64,000 bases of DNA from Bacteroidales bacterium (GCA_017616675.1 JAFZXR010000025.1:1-64000), one strand, 5' to 3'. Positions 43,153 to 52,194 are shown, counted from the stretch's first letter. The notes: generated by a model not told the origin, from the sequence alone. Numbers and translations: made by a program.

Positions 43153-43219
43153 AACAGAAATTTTAGCTTACAAACTTACAAAATTTTTTTGAAATAATGT
43201 ATTTTCTTGAGAAATTTAT

Positions 43220-43227
43220 TATCTTTG
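43220..43227 (+). promoter_or_regulatory. -7 box for the DUF349 gene
   Basis: TATCTTTG, an exact TAnnTTTG match, 94 bases before the ATG at 43321. This implies a leader of about 85 bases that holds GTTTTGCGAAAGCGAAATTC, a possible small hairpin (TTTCGC/GCGAAA type). Confidence 0.65.
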
Positions 43228-43320
43228 CAGCCTATTTAGTACTCTAATATCGAGTTTTGCGAAAGCGAAATTCTGATAACGACTTAATTAAATTATTGAT
43301 TATCAAACATTTATCTAAAG

Positions 43321-45333
43321 ATGAACGCTACCGAACTCAAGACAATTGAGAAACTCAATCAACCGACAATTTTGCCGGGTGCAGTCAAAATCAATGTGAA
43401 AATTGATGTGAATGAAGAAGAAGTGAAGCTTCCTAAAGCTCCTAAAGCCGAGAAAAAGGTCGAAAAAGTGGAGAAGAAAGCAGAAAAGACAACTGTGAAG
43501 AAAGCCACGAAGAAAGAGGAGAAAAAGGAAGAAATCGTCCCTCAGAATGAGGAGATTCCGCAGGAGGCCGAACTCGATTTGAACAACGACAATGAAAACG
43601 AGGAAGAAGAGGAGTCGGAATTCGATTTCTCGGGCTTGAACAAGCTCCAACTCGTTGAACTCCTTGAGGAGACAGTCCAGGATCAGGACATCGCCAAGAT
43701 TAAGGACAAAGTCGTCGCTATCAAGTCTAACTTCTTGAGACTCAATAAGGAAGACCGTGACCGTGAGATGGAACAGTTTATCCTCGACGGTGGCGACAAA
43801 GACAGCTACGAGCATAAGGACGACCCGCTCGAGGTGCGTTTCAAAGCTGCCTTCGACATCTACAAGGTGAATAAGGACAAATACAAAGAGGAACTCGAGC
43901 GCCAGAAGAACGACAACCTCCAGAAAAAGCTTGGAATTATTGAGGAACTCAAGACTTTGATTTTCTCTGAGGAGACGCTGAAGAAGACTTACGACGACTT
44001 CCGCGACCTGCAGGAGAGATGGAAAGCCATCGGTCAGGTGCCGGCCAACGAGGTGTCGAACATCTGGAACACATATCATTTCCTTGTCGAGAAATTCTAC
44101 GATAAAGTCAAGATTAACAGAGAGTTACGTGACCTCGACCTCAAGAAGAACCTCGAAGCTAAGATTGAGCTCTGCGAGAAAGCCGAACAATTGCTTCTCG
44201 AGAAATCACTGACAAAAGCGTTCAAACTCCTCCAGAAATATCACGACGAATGGAAGGAGATAGGTCCAGTGCCGCAGGAGAAGAAAGACGAAATCTGGGA
44301 GCGTTTCAAGAACACTACCGACAAGGTCAATCAGATTCGTCGCGAGCATTACGCCAAGCTCGAGGATGAGCAGAAAGCCAACTACGAGGCTAAGGAAGCC
44401 ATCTGCGTGAAGATGGAAGAGATTGTTAATGAGCCTGTTAACAGCATCAACGCATATCAGAAGAAGTCGAACGACGTCAACGAGCTGTTCAAGGTGTGGA
44501 AGGGCATCGGCCCGGTCGCCAAGAAACAGAGCGAAGAGATATGGAATCGCTTCAAAGGCGCCATGAACACTTTCTTCGACGCTAAGAAAGAGTTCTTCAA
44601 CAAGCTCAAGGTGCAGCAGATGGAAAACTACAACAAGAAGCTGCAAATCTGCGTAGAAGTTGAGAATCTCGTCGATTCGACCGAGTGGAAGAAGACCACG
44701 GATCGCATCAAAAAGCTCCAGGAAGAGTGGAAGACCATAGGTCCGGTCCCGAAGCGCCACAGCGACAAGATTTGGAAGCGTTTCCGCAGCGCCTGCGATG
44801 CCTTCTTCGGCAACAAATCGTCGCATTTCTCAGGAATTAAAGGCGAAGAGGATGCCAACCTCAAGGCAAAACAGGAGCTCATCGAGCGCATCAAGGCCTA
44901 CGAGATGAAGAAGGACCGCAACGAGAATATGGAGGCTATCCGCGCATTCCAGAGAGAATGGATGGCCATCGGTCATGTCCCGATGAAGGTCAAAGACAGC
45001 ATCCAGAACGAATATCGTGGTCTCATCGACGGCATGTTCGACAAGATGCGTGCCAACGATAACGAATTGACAGCCAGCGAGTACCGCACCATGATCTCAG
45101 GTCTGAAGGAAGACCCGGATTCACGCGACAAGGTACGCAGAGAGCGCATGAACCTGCAGGGCAAGATCCAGAAGCTGCGCGACGAGATCATCACTCTCGA
45201 AAACAACATCGGATTCTTCGCCAACAGCAAGCAGTCGGAGCTTCTCAAGGCTGAATACGAGAAGAAGATCGCCAAGCTGAAGAACGACGTGAAGGTCCTC
45301 GAGGCTAAGATTAAGATTTTAAACGAACAATAA
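43321..45333 (+). CDS. DUF349 repeat protein, coiled-coil
   Basis: A 670-residue cytoplasmic protein of unknown function, common in Bacteroidota. After a Lys/Glu-rich low-complexity N-terminus (residues 1-105) come at least five DUF349 repeats, each marked by WK.IG.VP....IW.RF: WKAIGQVP, WKEIGPVP, WKGIGPVA, WKTIGPVP and WMAIGHVP. A coiled coil occupies the last about 60 residues. The next gene, aroC, starts at the base after its stop. Confidence 0.88.
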   Translation: MNATELKTIEKLNQPTILPGAVKINVKIDVNEEEVKLPKAPKAEKKVEKVEKKAEKTTVKKATKKEEKKEEIVPQNEEIPQEAELDLNNDNENEEEEESEFDFSGLNKLQLVELLEETVQDQDIAKIKDKVVAIKSNFLRLNKEDRDREMEQFILDGGDKDSYEHKDDPLEVRFKAAFDIYKVNKDKYKEELERQKNDNLQKKLGIIEELKTLIFSEETLKKTYDDFRDLQERWKAIGQVPANEVSNIWNTYHFLVEKFYDKVKINRELRDLDLKKNLEAKIELCEKAEQLLLEKSLTKAFKLLQKYHDEWKEIGPVPQEKKDEIWERFKNTTDKVNQIRREHYAKLEDEQKANYEAKEAICVKMEEIVNEPVNSINAYQKKSNDVNELFKVWKGIGPVAKKQSEEIWNRFKGAMNTFFDAKKEFFNKLKVQQMENYNKKLQICVEVENLVDSTEWKKTTDRIKKLQEEWKTIGPVPKRHSDKIWKRFRSACDAFFGNKSSHFSGIKGEEDANLKAKQELIERIKAYEMKKDRNENMEAIRAFQREWMAIGHVPMKVKDSIQNEYRGLIDGMFDKMRANDNELTASEYRTMISGLKEDPDSRDKVRRERMNLQGKIQKLRDEIITLENNIGFFANSKQSELLKAEYEKKIAKLKNDVKVLEAKIKILNEQ

Positions 45334-46299
45334 TTGAATTCCAATACTTTTGGAACGGCATTTTGCTTGACCACTTTTGGTGAGTCACACGGGGCAGCTA
45401 TCGGCGGAGTCATCGACGGCTGTCCCTCTGGTATTTTATTGGATAAGTCGTTGATTGAAAAGGAGTTATCCCGTAGAAAACCAGGTCAGGATGCCAATAT
45501 GTCGGCCAGAAAAGAACCCGATGAGGTGGAATATCTCTCGGGCTTGTTCGAAGGCAAGACAACAGGTGCTCCGATAGCATTCTTGATTCGCAACAAAGAC
45601 GCGAAAACGTCTGATTATGAGAACCTTAAGGATGTCTTTCGTCCGTCGCATGCCGATTTTACCTATCAGGAGAAATATGGAATACGTGACTACGCCGGCG
45701 GAGGCCGTGGCTCGGCTAGGACGCTGTTGCCTTGCGTGGTAGCAGGCGCTGTCGCCAAGCAGATTCTCGTATCGCAAGGCATAGAAGTGCTTTCTGAAGT
45801 CGTAGAAATGGGCGAGGCGAGAGAAAAGGACACGGTGGGTGCAGTTATCCAAGGAACCATCAAAAACGCCCCTGTGGGCCTCGGAGAGCCCGCATTTATG
45901 AAATTTCATGCGATATTGGCATACGCGATGATGACTATCAACGCTGCCAAGGGCTTTGAGATAGGCGAGGGATTCAACGCCGCCCGTATGCGGGGCAGTG
46001 AATATAATGATGAGTTTTTCTTCGACGGTGAACGTATCCGCACCAAGACAAATCACTCGGGCGGCGTTCAAGGCGGCATAACAAATGGCGAAGATATCGT
46101 TTTCAGAGTCGCTTTCAAGCCGATTCCGTCGATAATGCAACCGCAGCAAACCGTTGATATCCATGGCAATGCGGTGACTTTGGAAATACATGGAAGACAC
46201 GATGTTTGCGTGGTTCCGCGAGTGCTTCCAATCGTTGAGGCGATGGCCGCGATGGTCACCCTCGACTTCATTTTGTTAAAAAAATGCAATAAAATATAG
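45334..46299 (+). CDS. aroC: Chorismate synthase, unusually short
   Basis: A 321-residue enzyme for the last shikimate step (EPSP to chorismate, using reduced FMN). Conserved parts are present: TTFGESHGAAIGG with the first catalytic His, RPSHADFTYQEKYGIRD with the second, GGGRGSARTLLP, NHSGGVQGGITNGEDI and GRHDVCVVPR near the end. The start is a TTG directly after the DUF349 stop (TAATTG), giving the family N-terminus NTFGTAF. It is about 35 residues shorter than usual. The missing part lies between VVEMG (about residue 160) and KDTVGAVI, where other enzymes have a loop with helix ahead of GDSIG. I expect it is active, but this should be checked. Confidence 0.9.
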   Translation: MNSNTFGTAFCLTTFGESHGAAIGGVIDGCPSGILLDKSLIEKELSRRKPGQDANMSARKEPDEVEYLSGLFEGKTTGAPIAFLIRNKDAKTSDYENLKDVFRPSHADFTYQEKYGIRDYAGGGRGSARTLLPCVVAGAVAKQILVSQGIEVLSEVVEMGEAREKDTVGAVIQGTIKNAPVGLGEPAFMKFHAILAYAMMTINAAKGFEIGEGFNAARMRGSEYNDEFFFDGERIRTKTNHSGGVQGGITNGEDIVFRVAFKPIPSIMQPQQTVDIHGNAVTLEIHGRHDVCVVPRVLPIVEAMAAMVTLDFILLKKCNKI

Positions 46300-46319
46300 C
46301 ACGGTATTAAAATATTGTG

Positions 46320-46327
46320 TATATTTG
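46320..46327 (+). promoter_or_regulatory. -7 box for the riboflavin operon
   Basis: TATATTTG matches TAnnTTTG exactly and lies 9 bases before the FMN aptamer begins, the expected place for a leader transcript. The -33 box is not clear. Confidence 0.7.
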
Positions 46328-46335
46328 CAGCGCAA

Positions 46336-46450
46336 AACTTCAGGGCAAGGTGTAAGTCCTTACCGGCGGTTACAGTCCGCGACTTCCCTTAGGGGAACTG
46401 ATTCGGTGAAATTCCGAAACCGACGGTTAAAGTCCGGATGAGAGAAGTTT
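46336..46450 (+). ncRNA. FMN riboswitch (RFN element)
   Basis: The conserved aptamer parts are present in order: CTTCAGGGCAAGGTG, then CTTACCGGCGGT, AGTCCGCGAC, the variable stem CTTCCCTTAGGGGAA, CGGTGAAATTCCG, ACCGACGGTTAAAGTCCGG and ATGAGAGAAG closing P1. It controls the following ribD-ribE-ribBA-ribH operon. A terminator hairpin lies 22 bases downstream, so FMN binding most likely ends transcription early. Confidence 0.97.
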
Positions 46451-46451
46451 T

Positions 46452-46472
46452 ATTGAATAGTTTATTAGTTTT
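46452..46472 (+). repeat. 21-base motif shared with the candidate small RNA
   Basis: The sequence beginning ATTGAATAGTTTATTAG and ending TTTT is identical on the minus strand at 32940-32920. In both places it lies before a terminator stem: directly here, 14 bases before it in the small RNA. Confidence 0.8.
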
Positions 46473-46504
46473 AAAAGCCCTGATGTTTTATTGGGGCTTT
46501 TTTT
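46473..46504 (+). terminator. Riboswitch-controlled terminator abutting the ribD start
   Basis: AAAAGCCC (46473-46480) pairs with GGGCTTTT (46494-46501) and is followed by T to 46504. The ATG of ribD begins at 46505, with no base between the T-run and the start codon, so the stem would also cover the usual ribosome-binding region. Confidence 0.9.
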
Positions 46505-47710
46505 ATGTCATATAGTGAAAAAGACATCGAGTTAATGCGGCGCGCCATCGAGCTTGCCAAGAAGGGCGGAGGATACGTACATCCTAATCCTTTGGTGGGC
46601 TGCGTGGTGGTCAATGACGGTGAGATCATCGCCGAAGGATACCATGAGAAATATGGTGAATTTCATGCCGAACGCAACGCTTTAACGCGCTGTCAATCAG
46701 AAATTAAAGGCGCTTCACTTTATGTAACACTTGAACCTTGCTGCCACTACGGCAAGACGCCTCCTTGCACCGATATCATCATTGAAAAAGGTATCAAAAA
46801 AGTCTACGTCGGCATCCTTGATCCGAATCCTTTGGTAGCAGGAAAAGGTGTCAAAATGTTGCAAGATGCCGGCATCGAGGTTGAAGTAGGGCTTTGCGAA
46901 GATGAGATTCGCGAATTGAATAAGGTTTTCCTGAAATACATCACCACCAAACGGCCATACGTCATCATGAAGACTGCCATGACCCTCGACGGGAAAATAG
47001 CAGCATTTACTGGCGATTCGAAGTGGGTGACAAATGAGGAGTCGCGCAAGATGGTTCATCAGTTGCGCAGCGAGATGGCCGGCGTCATCGTTGGCATCGG
47101 CACCGTCCTCGCCGACGACCCAATGCTGAATGTCAGATTAGATGGAGACCACCATCAGCCAGCACGCATCGTCGTCGATTCAAATTTGCGCATTCTAATT
47201 GATTCTAAATTGGTTAAGACGGCAAAGGAATACAGAACGATCGTTGCATGTCGTCATTTCGACCGAATCGAAGAGAAACGGAGCGCAGTGGAGAAATCCT
47301 TTTTAGTAGAATCATTAAATAATGACCATAAACAATATGATTTCGTTGATGGAGGATTTCTCGACTCCCTGCGGTCGCTCGAAATGACGGGTGTGGAGAT
47401 CCTTCAATGTTCAGAAAATAACAACCACGTCGCCATTAACGATTTAATGACCAAATTAGGCGCAATGGGCATCGATTCGCTCCTTCTTGAGGGCGGCGGC
47501 ACCCTGAACGCCGCATTCCTCGAAGCTGGCTGCGTCGATGAAGTTTGGGCCTTCATCGCTCCGAAAATCATCGGTGGTGCCGCCGCCCAGACTGCGGTTT
47601 CAGGTAAGGGAATTGAAAAAATGAGTGATGCAATTCAACTGCAAAATATTGATATTCAAAATGTTAACGGAGATATTTTAATAAAAGGAAAGATATGTTC
47701 ACGGGAATAA
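46505..47710 (+). CDS. ribD: Bifunctional riboflavin biosynthesis protein RibD (deaminase/reductase) with a 46-residue inserted segment
   Basis: A 401-residue enzyme for the second and third steps of riboflavin synthesis. The N-terminal deaminase has the zinc site HAERNAL and TLEPCCHYGKTPPC; the reductase domain begins at about residue 155 (RPYVIMKTAMTLDGKIA) and includes the LLLEGGGTLNAAFL motif. Residues 250-295 (RHFDRI to RSLEMT) are encoded exactly by a 138-bp palindromic element, between the strand TIVAC and GVEILQC. Without it the length is 355, which is normal. Whether this insert is tolerated, as an external loop, is inferred from the intact operon. It overlaps ribE by 16 bases. Confidence 0.95.
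   Translation: MSYSEKDIELMRRAIELAKKGGGYVHPNPLVGCVVVNDGEIIAEGYHEKYGEFHAERNALTRCQSEIKGASLYVTLEPCCHYGKTPPCTDIIIEKGIKKVYVGILDPNPLVAGKGVKMLQDAGIEVEVGLCEDEIRELNKVFLKYITTKRPYVIMKTAMTLDGKIAAFTGDSKWVTNEESRKMVHQLRSEMAGVIVGIGTVLADDPMLNVRLDGDHHQPARIVVDSNLRILIDSKLVKTAKEYRTIVACRHFDRIEEKRSAVEKSFLVESLNNDHKQYDFVDGGFLDSLRSLEMTGVEILQCSENNNHVAINDLMTKLGAMGIDSLLLEGGGTLNAAFLEAGCVDEVWAFIAPKIIGGAAAQTAVSGKGIEKMSDAIQLQNIDIQNVNGDILIKGKICSRE
47252..47389. repeat. 138-bp palindromic element, in frame within ribD
   Basis: Inverted arms: left CGTCATTTCGACCG...GAGAAATCC, right GGATTTCTCGA...TCGAAATGACG. Between them is an asymmetric core of about 50 bases. The core matches, in reverse orientation, that of the copy at 53815-53954 at most positions (for example TTTTTAGTA, ATCATTAAA, CGTTGATGGAGGATTT). 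Its length is 46 codons, with no stop in the frame used. Confidence 0.95.
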
Positions 47711-48336
47711 TTGAAGAAATCGGAAAAGTGAAGGCGATAGTCCGGCATGCCAACAGCATCAAGCTGACCATCGAAGTGCATAAGATTCTTGACGACATCC
47801 ATGTCGGCGACAGCATCTGCACCAACGGCGTCTGCCTCACAGTGACGACCTTCGACGACAGCTCTTACACCGCCGACGTGATGCCTGAAACGATGAATCG
47901 TACCAACTTTAAAGACCTGAGAATCAACGATTTAGTGAATTGCGAACGTGCCATGCCCGCCAACGGTCGCTTCGGCGGACATATCGTATCCGGACATATC
48001 GACGGCACTGGCGTCATCTCAAAGATGACTCGTGACGACAAGGCTATCCGCATGAAAATCGAGACGCGACCTGAGATTTTGCGTTATATAGTCGAAAAAG
48101 GCTCAATCACCATCGACGGTATCTCGTTGACAGTCACCGAGGTAACGAGTTTCGACTTCGGCGTTTCGATTATCGAGCACACTCAGGATGCGACGACTCT
48201 CACAAAGAAAAAGATAGGCGAGACTGTGAATTTGGAAAATGATATCGTTGGAAAATATATCGAAAAATTTGTTGGCAACATCACTGCCCAACACGATGAA
48301 AAACTACTTAACTTATTGAAAGACAATAATTTTTAA
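47695..48336 (+). CDS. ribE: Riboflavin synthase, alpha subunit
   Basis: A 213-residue enzyme that converts two 6,7-dimethyl-8-ribityllumazine molecules into riboflavin. The two lumazine-binding repeats are visible: [15 protein letters not shown] with [13 protein letters not shown] in the first, and [15 protein letters not shown] with [15 protein letters not shown] in the second. It overlaps ribD by 16 bases and ends two bases before ribBA, so translation is probably coupled along the operon. Confidence 0.97.
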   Translation: MFTGIIEEIGKVKAIVRHANSIKLTIEVHKILDDIHVGDSICTNGVCLTVTTFDDSSYTADVMPETMNRTNFKDLRINDLVNCERAMPANGRFGGHIVSGHIDGTGVISKMTRDDKAIRMKIETRPEILRYIVEKGSITIDGISLTVTEVTSFDFGVSIIEHTQDATTLTKKKIGETVNLENDIVGKYIEKFVGNITAQHDEKLLNLLKDNNF

Positions 48337-48338
48337 TA

Positions 48339-49586
48339 ATGAATAAAGATTTTAACACTATTGAGGAAGCTTTAGACGACCTTCGCGCCGGCAAGATGAT
48401 AATCGTGGTCGATGACCCTGACCGCGAAAACGAGGGCGATTTGATTTGTGCTGCTGAGTTCGCGAGCGTCGAGAACGTGAATTTTATGGCCTCATACGGC
48501 AAAGGACTGATCTGCATGCCGATGAGCGCAGAGATATGCAAACGATTGAGACTCAATCAGATGGTGCTCGAAAATACCGACAACCACTGCACTGCATTCA
48601 CTGTTTCAATTGACTATCGCGACACAACAACTGGCATCTCGGCTGTTGAACGCTCAATAACTGCCCGCAAGGTGGTCGAAGACGGCATCCGCGCCGAAGA
48701 TTTCCGTCGTCCGGGACATATGTTTCCGCTCGAGGCCCGACAGGGTGGAGTGCTGAAACGTGGCGGCCACACTGAGGCTACCGTCGATCTGATGCGTCTC
48801 GCCGGACTCAAGGAATGCGGTCTGTGCTGCGAGATTATGCGTGAAGACGGCACCATGATGCGCACGACGGAACTCGTGCAGTTTGCAAAAGCTAACAACC
48901 TGAAAATCACTTCGATAGCTGAGTTGATAAAATATCGCCGTAAGACCGAAGTCTTGGTCGAACGCGTGACAGAGGCGGAACTGCCAACAAAATATGGCAC
49001 TTTCAGAGCTATCGGCTATGTCGACAAGATCTCAGGTGAGCATCATGTGGCACTTGTGAAAGGCGATCTCACCACTCCAGAGCCAGTTTTATGCCGTGTA
49101 CACTCAGAGTGTTTGACGGGCGATGCCTTTGGTTCGATGCGTTGCGACTGTGGCGAACAGCTGCAGGAAGCCATGCGCCGTATCGAGAAAAAGGGCAGGG
49201 GCGTGTTGCTTTATCTCCGTCAGGAAGGCCGTGGCATCGGCTTGATCAATAAGCTGAAAGCCTACACCTTGCAGGATAAAGGCATGGACACCGTTGAAGC
49301 TAACCTCGCACTCGGTTTTGCCGCCGACCTCCGCGACTACGGTACCGGAGCTGAGATTTTGGCAGATTTAGGCGCACGAAAAATCATCGTGATGACAAAC
49401 AACCCTATGAAAATCAGCGGTTTGGAAGGCTATGGCATCGAAATCGTCGGCCGCGAGCCAATCGAGATGACTTGCAACGAAAAAGATGCATTTTATCTTT
49501 ACACAAAATACAAGAAAATGGGGCATATGCTCCACGTAAAGGAGTTGCCAAATAACAATAATGACGGAAAACTATGCAAAAAATAG
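48339..49586 (+). CDS. ribBA: Bifunctional DHBP synthase / GTP cyclohydrolase II
   Basis: A 415-residue fusion making both precursors of riboflavin. The N-terminal RibB domain has [12 protein letters not shown] and [20 protein letters not shown]. The C-terminal RibA domain has the zinc Cys set ([18 protein letters not shown]), then [14 protein letters not shown], and [18 protein letters not shown]. Both domains look complete. It is the third gene of the operon. Confidence 0.97.
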   Translation: MNKDFNTIEEALDDLRAGKMIIVVDDPDRENEGDLICAAEFASVENVNFMASYGKGLICMPMSAEICKRLRLNQMVLENTDNHCTAFTVSIDYRDTTTGISAVERSITARKVVEDGIRAEDFRRPGHMFPLEARQGGVLKRGGHTEATVDLMRLAGLKECGLCCEIMREDGTMMRTTELVQFAKANNLKITSIAELIKYRRKTEVLVERVTEAELPTKYGTFRAIGYVDKISGEHHVALVKGDLTTPEPVLCRVHSECLTGDAFGSMRCDCGEQLQEAMRRIEKKGRGVLLYLRQEGRGIGLINKLKAYTLQDKGMDTVEANLALGFAADLRDYGTGAEILADLGARKIIVMTNNPMKISGLEGYGIEIVGREPIEMTCNEKDAFYLYTKYKKMGHMLHVKELPNNNNDGKLCKK

Positions 49587-49643
49587 CAGGCCTTGCGTCA
49601 AGCTTTTTAAATTTTGAATTTTAAATCTTTAAATTAAATAAAC

Positions 49644-50105
49644 ATGAACATTTTAGAAGGAAAATTATTGGCAGAAGGCCAGAAAATCGCTATCGTGGCC
49701 GGCCGTTTCAACGAAATCATCACCAACAAGCTGTTGGGTGGCGCCATCGACGCTTTCAAACGTCACGGCGGTGAAGAGAAAAACATCGATATCGCTTGGG
49801 TCCCGGGCGCTTTCGAGATCCCGCTCGTAGCAAAAAAGATGGCTGCAAGCAAGAAATATGATGCCGTTATCTGCCTTGGCGCAGTGATCCGCGGCGCGAC
49901 ACCTCACTTCGACATGGTCGCCAATGAAGCTACAAAAGGCATCGCTCAAGTTGGCCTCCAGACCGAAGTGCCAGTGATCTTTGGCGTTCTCACAACCGAC
50001 AGTATCGAACAGGCCGTCGAACGCGCTGGTTCAAAAGCCGGCAACAAAGGCTACGATGCAGTGACAACTGCCATCGAGATGGTTAACCTGCTCAAACAGA
50101 TTTAA
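49644..50105 (+). CDS. ribH: 6,7-dimethyl-8-ribityllumazine synthase
   Basis: A 153-residue lumazine synthase subunit, the penultimate step of riboflavin synthesis; family members form pentamers or capsids. Signature parts: [45 protein letters not shown] with the catalytic His, and [17 protein letters not shown]. It follows ribBA after 57 AT-rich bases with no promoter match. It ends 12 bases before a perfect-type palindrome shared with the convergent CYTH gene end. Confidence 0.97.
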   Translation: MNILEGKLLAEGQKIAIVAGRFNEIITNKLLGGAIDAFKRHGGEEKNIDIAWVPGAFEIPLVAKKMAASKKYDAVICLGAVIRGATPHFDMVANEATKGIAQVGLQTEVPVIFGVLTTDSIEQAVERAGSKAGNKGYDAVTTAIEMVNLLKQI

Positions 50106-50116
50106 CCGTTGACAAT

Positions 50117-50144
50117 GTAGGGACGTGGCGCGCCGCGTCCTTAC
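50117..50144. repeat. 28-bp GC-rich palindrome at the ribH/CYTH junction
   Basis: GTAGGGACGTGGCGCG and its near-complement CGCCGCGTCCTTAC form a long stem with two mismatched pairs. It includes the stop codon of the convergent CYTH gene (50141-50143). It may end both transcripts, although T-runs are lacking. It looks like a further dispersed-palindrome family. Confidence 0.75.
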
Positions 50145-50617
50145 TTCCAGGTTTTGTAAGGATTCTTCGAAAGATAAGAATTGTAATAGCGTTTATCGCC
50201 GGTGACCTCTTTGCCAAGCCATCCAGGTTTGTCGAAGGGGTCATTTTCGTTTTCAAGCTCTATCTCCGCCATCACCAAGCCTTCGTTTTCGCCATGAAAC
50301 ACGTCGACTTCCCAAGTGTGACGGCCATCGGCGTTTTTGATGAGATAACGTGTCTTGTCGATGATGCCCGGCTCCGCCAGCTTCAACAGTGCTTTAGCCT
50401 CTTCAAGCGGAATCTCTTTCTCCCACTCGAATCGCGACACTCCCGTAGCATCGGCCTCACCTTTGATGGTGATGTATCCTTTTTCACCCTTAACTCTCAC
50501 GCGCACAACACGTTGCGGCATGCTGCTGAGGTATCCTTGGGTGATTCGGACGGCATCATAAGCCTCTTTTTTGAAGTCACCGTCGACTAAAAACTTCCGT
50601 TCAATCTCCTGAGCCAT
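50141..50617 (-). CDS. CYTH-domain protein (triphosphate tunnel metalloenzyme)
   Basis: A 158-residue protein beginning MAQEIERKFLV, with the ExExK motif that defines the CYTH/TTM fold. The alternating charged strands follow (RVRVKGEKGYITIKG, RFEWEKEIP, EVDVFHGENEGLVMAEIE). Members hydrolyse inorganic triphosphate or bind nucleotides; its reaction here is not known. It lies three bases after pncB on the same strand. Its stop codon lies within a GC-rich palindrome. Confidence 0.92.
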   Translation of the reverse strand: MAQEIERKFLVDGDFKKEAYDAVRITQGYLSSMPQRVVRVRVKGEKGYITIKGEADATGVSRFEWEKEIPLEEAKALLKLAEPGIIDKTRYLIKNADGRHTWEVDVFHGENEGLVMAEIELENENDPFDKPGWLGKEVTGDKRYYNSYLSKNPYKTWK

Positions 50618-50620
50618 AAC

Positions 50621-52096
50621 TCATTCATTTTCAAACTCTTCAATCTCCTTCACGATGTTCTCGATCAACCTTTCTTTAAGGTCGTAGAGGTCGTTGGAGA
50701 TGTCGCATTTGTAGTAATGCGGGTTGATGAGACGCTTCTCGGTGTCGTCGAGGTGCGCCAGATTGTCAAGATAATAGGCGCGCTTCTCCATAATCGGGAT
50801 GTCCTCGAGTATCACCTTGCCGTCTTTCATCACCTGTGGCTGCAAGATGCGGTATTCATATTTTCCGGCAGGGAAGGTGGTCGACTTGAGGTGATCGGTC
50901 TCGTCGCGTAAAGTTATTTCTTCATGATTTTCAATGGCTTGCGCGAGTTTGTCGCCTCTCAGACAAGTCACATCCATCTTGAATTTGTTGTTTCTGATGA
51001 TGCGGTAGGTGATCTGGAAGCCTGGGTTTATCAGCTTGCTGCTTTCTTCCGAGCGTTTCAATACAGGCATGTCGTCGACCTGCACGAGCTTATAGACATT
51101 GCCAAAGCAAGGATTATGCTTGCTTGTCGCGATGGCATCGCCCACGCCGTAGCTGTCGACCATGCATCCCTGACGCTCCAGTTCGGTGATGAGATACTCG
51201 TCTAATGCATTGGTAGCGAATATCTTACAGTTCTTCAAGCCTGCCTCGTCGAGCATCGCTCTTGCCTTAACCGAGAGGTAGGTGAGGTCGCCGCTGTCGA
51301 GACGGATGCCGTAGCCGAACTTATACGAGTCGTCTATTCCGTTGGCTTTGAACGCCTTAATTGCGTTTTTGACGCCGCATTTCAGGGTGTCGTATGTGTC
51401 GACGAGGAGTATCAGCACCTCGTTTTTATGAGTCTTGATGTATTTGTCGAACGCTTCGTATTCGCCTTTCACCGTTGAGCCGAACGAGGTCACGTAGCTG
51501 TGTGCCATCGTGCCTGATGCCGGGAATCCGAACTCCACTCCGGTGACGATGTTGGAGGTGTTTTGGCATCCTCCGATCACTGCTGCTTTTCCGCCGTAGA
51601 TGGCAGCCCACGGACCGTGAGCGCGGCGGCTTCCGAACTCGCTGATTGGCTTGGTGGTGCTGCGTGTCACACGCGATGCCTTCGTTGCCACAGCCATCTG
51701 ATGGTTCATGATGCAAAGCATAGGAGTTTCTAAGACTTGCGCCTCGATTATCGGGCCTTCGATGGTGATGATAGGCTGTTTCGGGAATGCTATCTCGCCT
51801 TCGCGCATGGCGTAGATGTTGCCTGTGAACTTCATCTTGGCGAAGTATTTGCGCACCTCGGCGTATTCTTCGCCTGGCAAGAACTGCTCGAAGAAGCTTT
51901 CGTCAGCTTTTCCTAGTCCTTCCACCATTTTCAGCACCTCGCGCACGCCACTCACCACGGCCCAGTTGTTGGTATCCGGAGCCTTGCGGTAGAAGAGGTT
52001 AAACACAGCGCGTTTGTCCTTCATCCCATTGTCGTAGAACGACTTGCCCATCGTATACTGGTACTTGTCGGAGCAATAAGAAGTGTTCAGTTCCAT
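50621..52096 (-). CDS. pncB: Nicotinate phosphoribosyltransferase
   Basis: A 491-residue enzyme that joins nicotinate to PRPP for NAD salvage. Recognisable parts: DKYQYTMGKSFYDNGM near the N-terminus, EFGSRRAHGPWAAIYGGKAA with the catalytic His region, FGFPASGTMAHS, LVDTYDTLKCGVKNAI and YGIRLDSGDLTYLSVKAR. The start at 52096 follows a good -7 box. It is cotranscribed with the CYTH gene. Confidence 0.95.
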   Translation of the reverse strand: MELNTSYCSDKYQYTMGKSFYDNGMKDKRAVFNLFYRKAPDTNNWAVVSGVREVLKMVEGLGKADESFFEQFLPGEEYAEVRKYFAKMKFTGNIYAMREGEIAFPKQPIITIEGPIIEAQVLETPMLCIMNHQMAVATKASRVTRSTTKPISEFGSRRAHGPWAAIYGGKAAVIGGCQNTSNIVTGVEFGFPASGTMAHSYVTSFGSTVKGEYEAFDKYIKTHKNEVLILLVDTYDTLKCGVKNAIKAFKANGIDDSYKFGYGIRLDSGDLTYLSVKARAMLDEAGLKNCKIFATNALDEYLITELERQGCMVDSYGVGDAIATSKHNPCFGNVYKLVQVDDMPVLKRSEESSKLINPGFQITYRIIRNNKFKMDVTCLRGDKLAQAIENHEEITLRDETDHLKSTTFPAGKYEYRILQPQVMKDGKVILEDIPIMEKRAYYLDNLAHLDDTEKRLINPHYYKCDISNDLYDLKERLIENIVKEIEEFENE

Positions 52097-52115
52097 GATA
52101 ATCGCTATTTTTTTG

Positions 52116-52123
52116 CAAAGATA
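52116..52123 (-). promoter_or_regulatory. -7 box for pncB
   Basis: The minus strand reads TATCTTTG, exact TAnnTTTG, 19 bases before the pncB ATG. Confidence 0.7.
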
Positions 52124-52132
52124 TAAATTATT

Positions 52133-52163
52133 TTTGCAATGTTGACTGGATTTTTTATCTTTG
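52133..52163 (+). promoter_or_regulatory. Promoter of the threonine aldolase gene (full consensus)
   Basis: TTTG (52133-52136), 19 bases, TATCTTTG (52156-52163): an exact match. The ATG lies 31 bases further. Divergent from the pncB promoter. Confidence 0.85.
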
Positions 52164-52194
52164 CACTTTATTTTGCTGAAAATTTGATAAAAAT

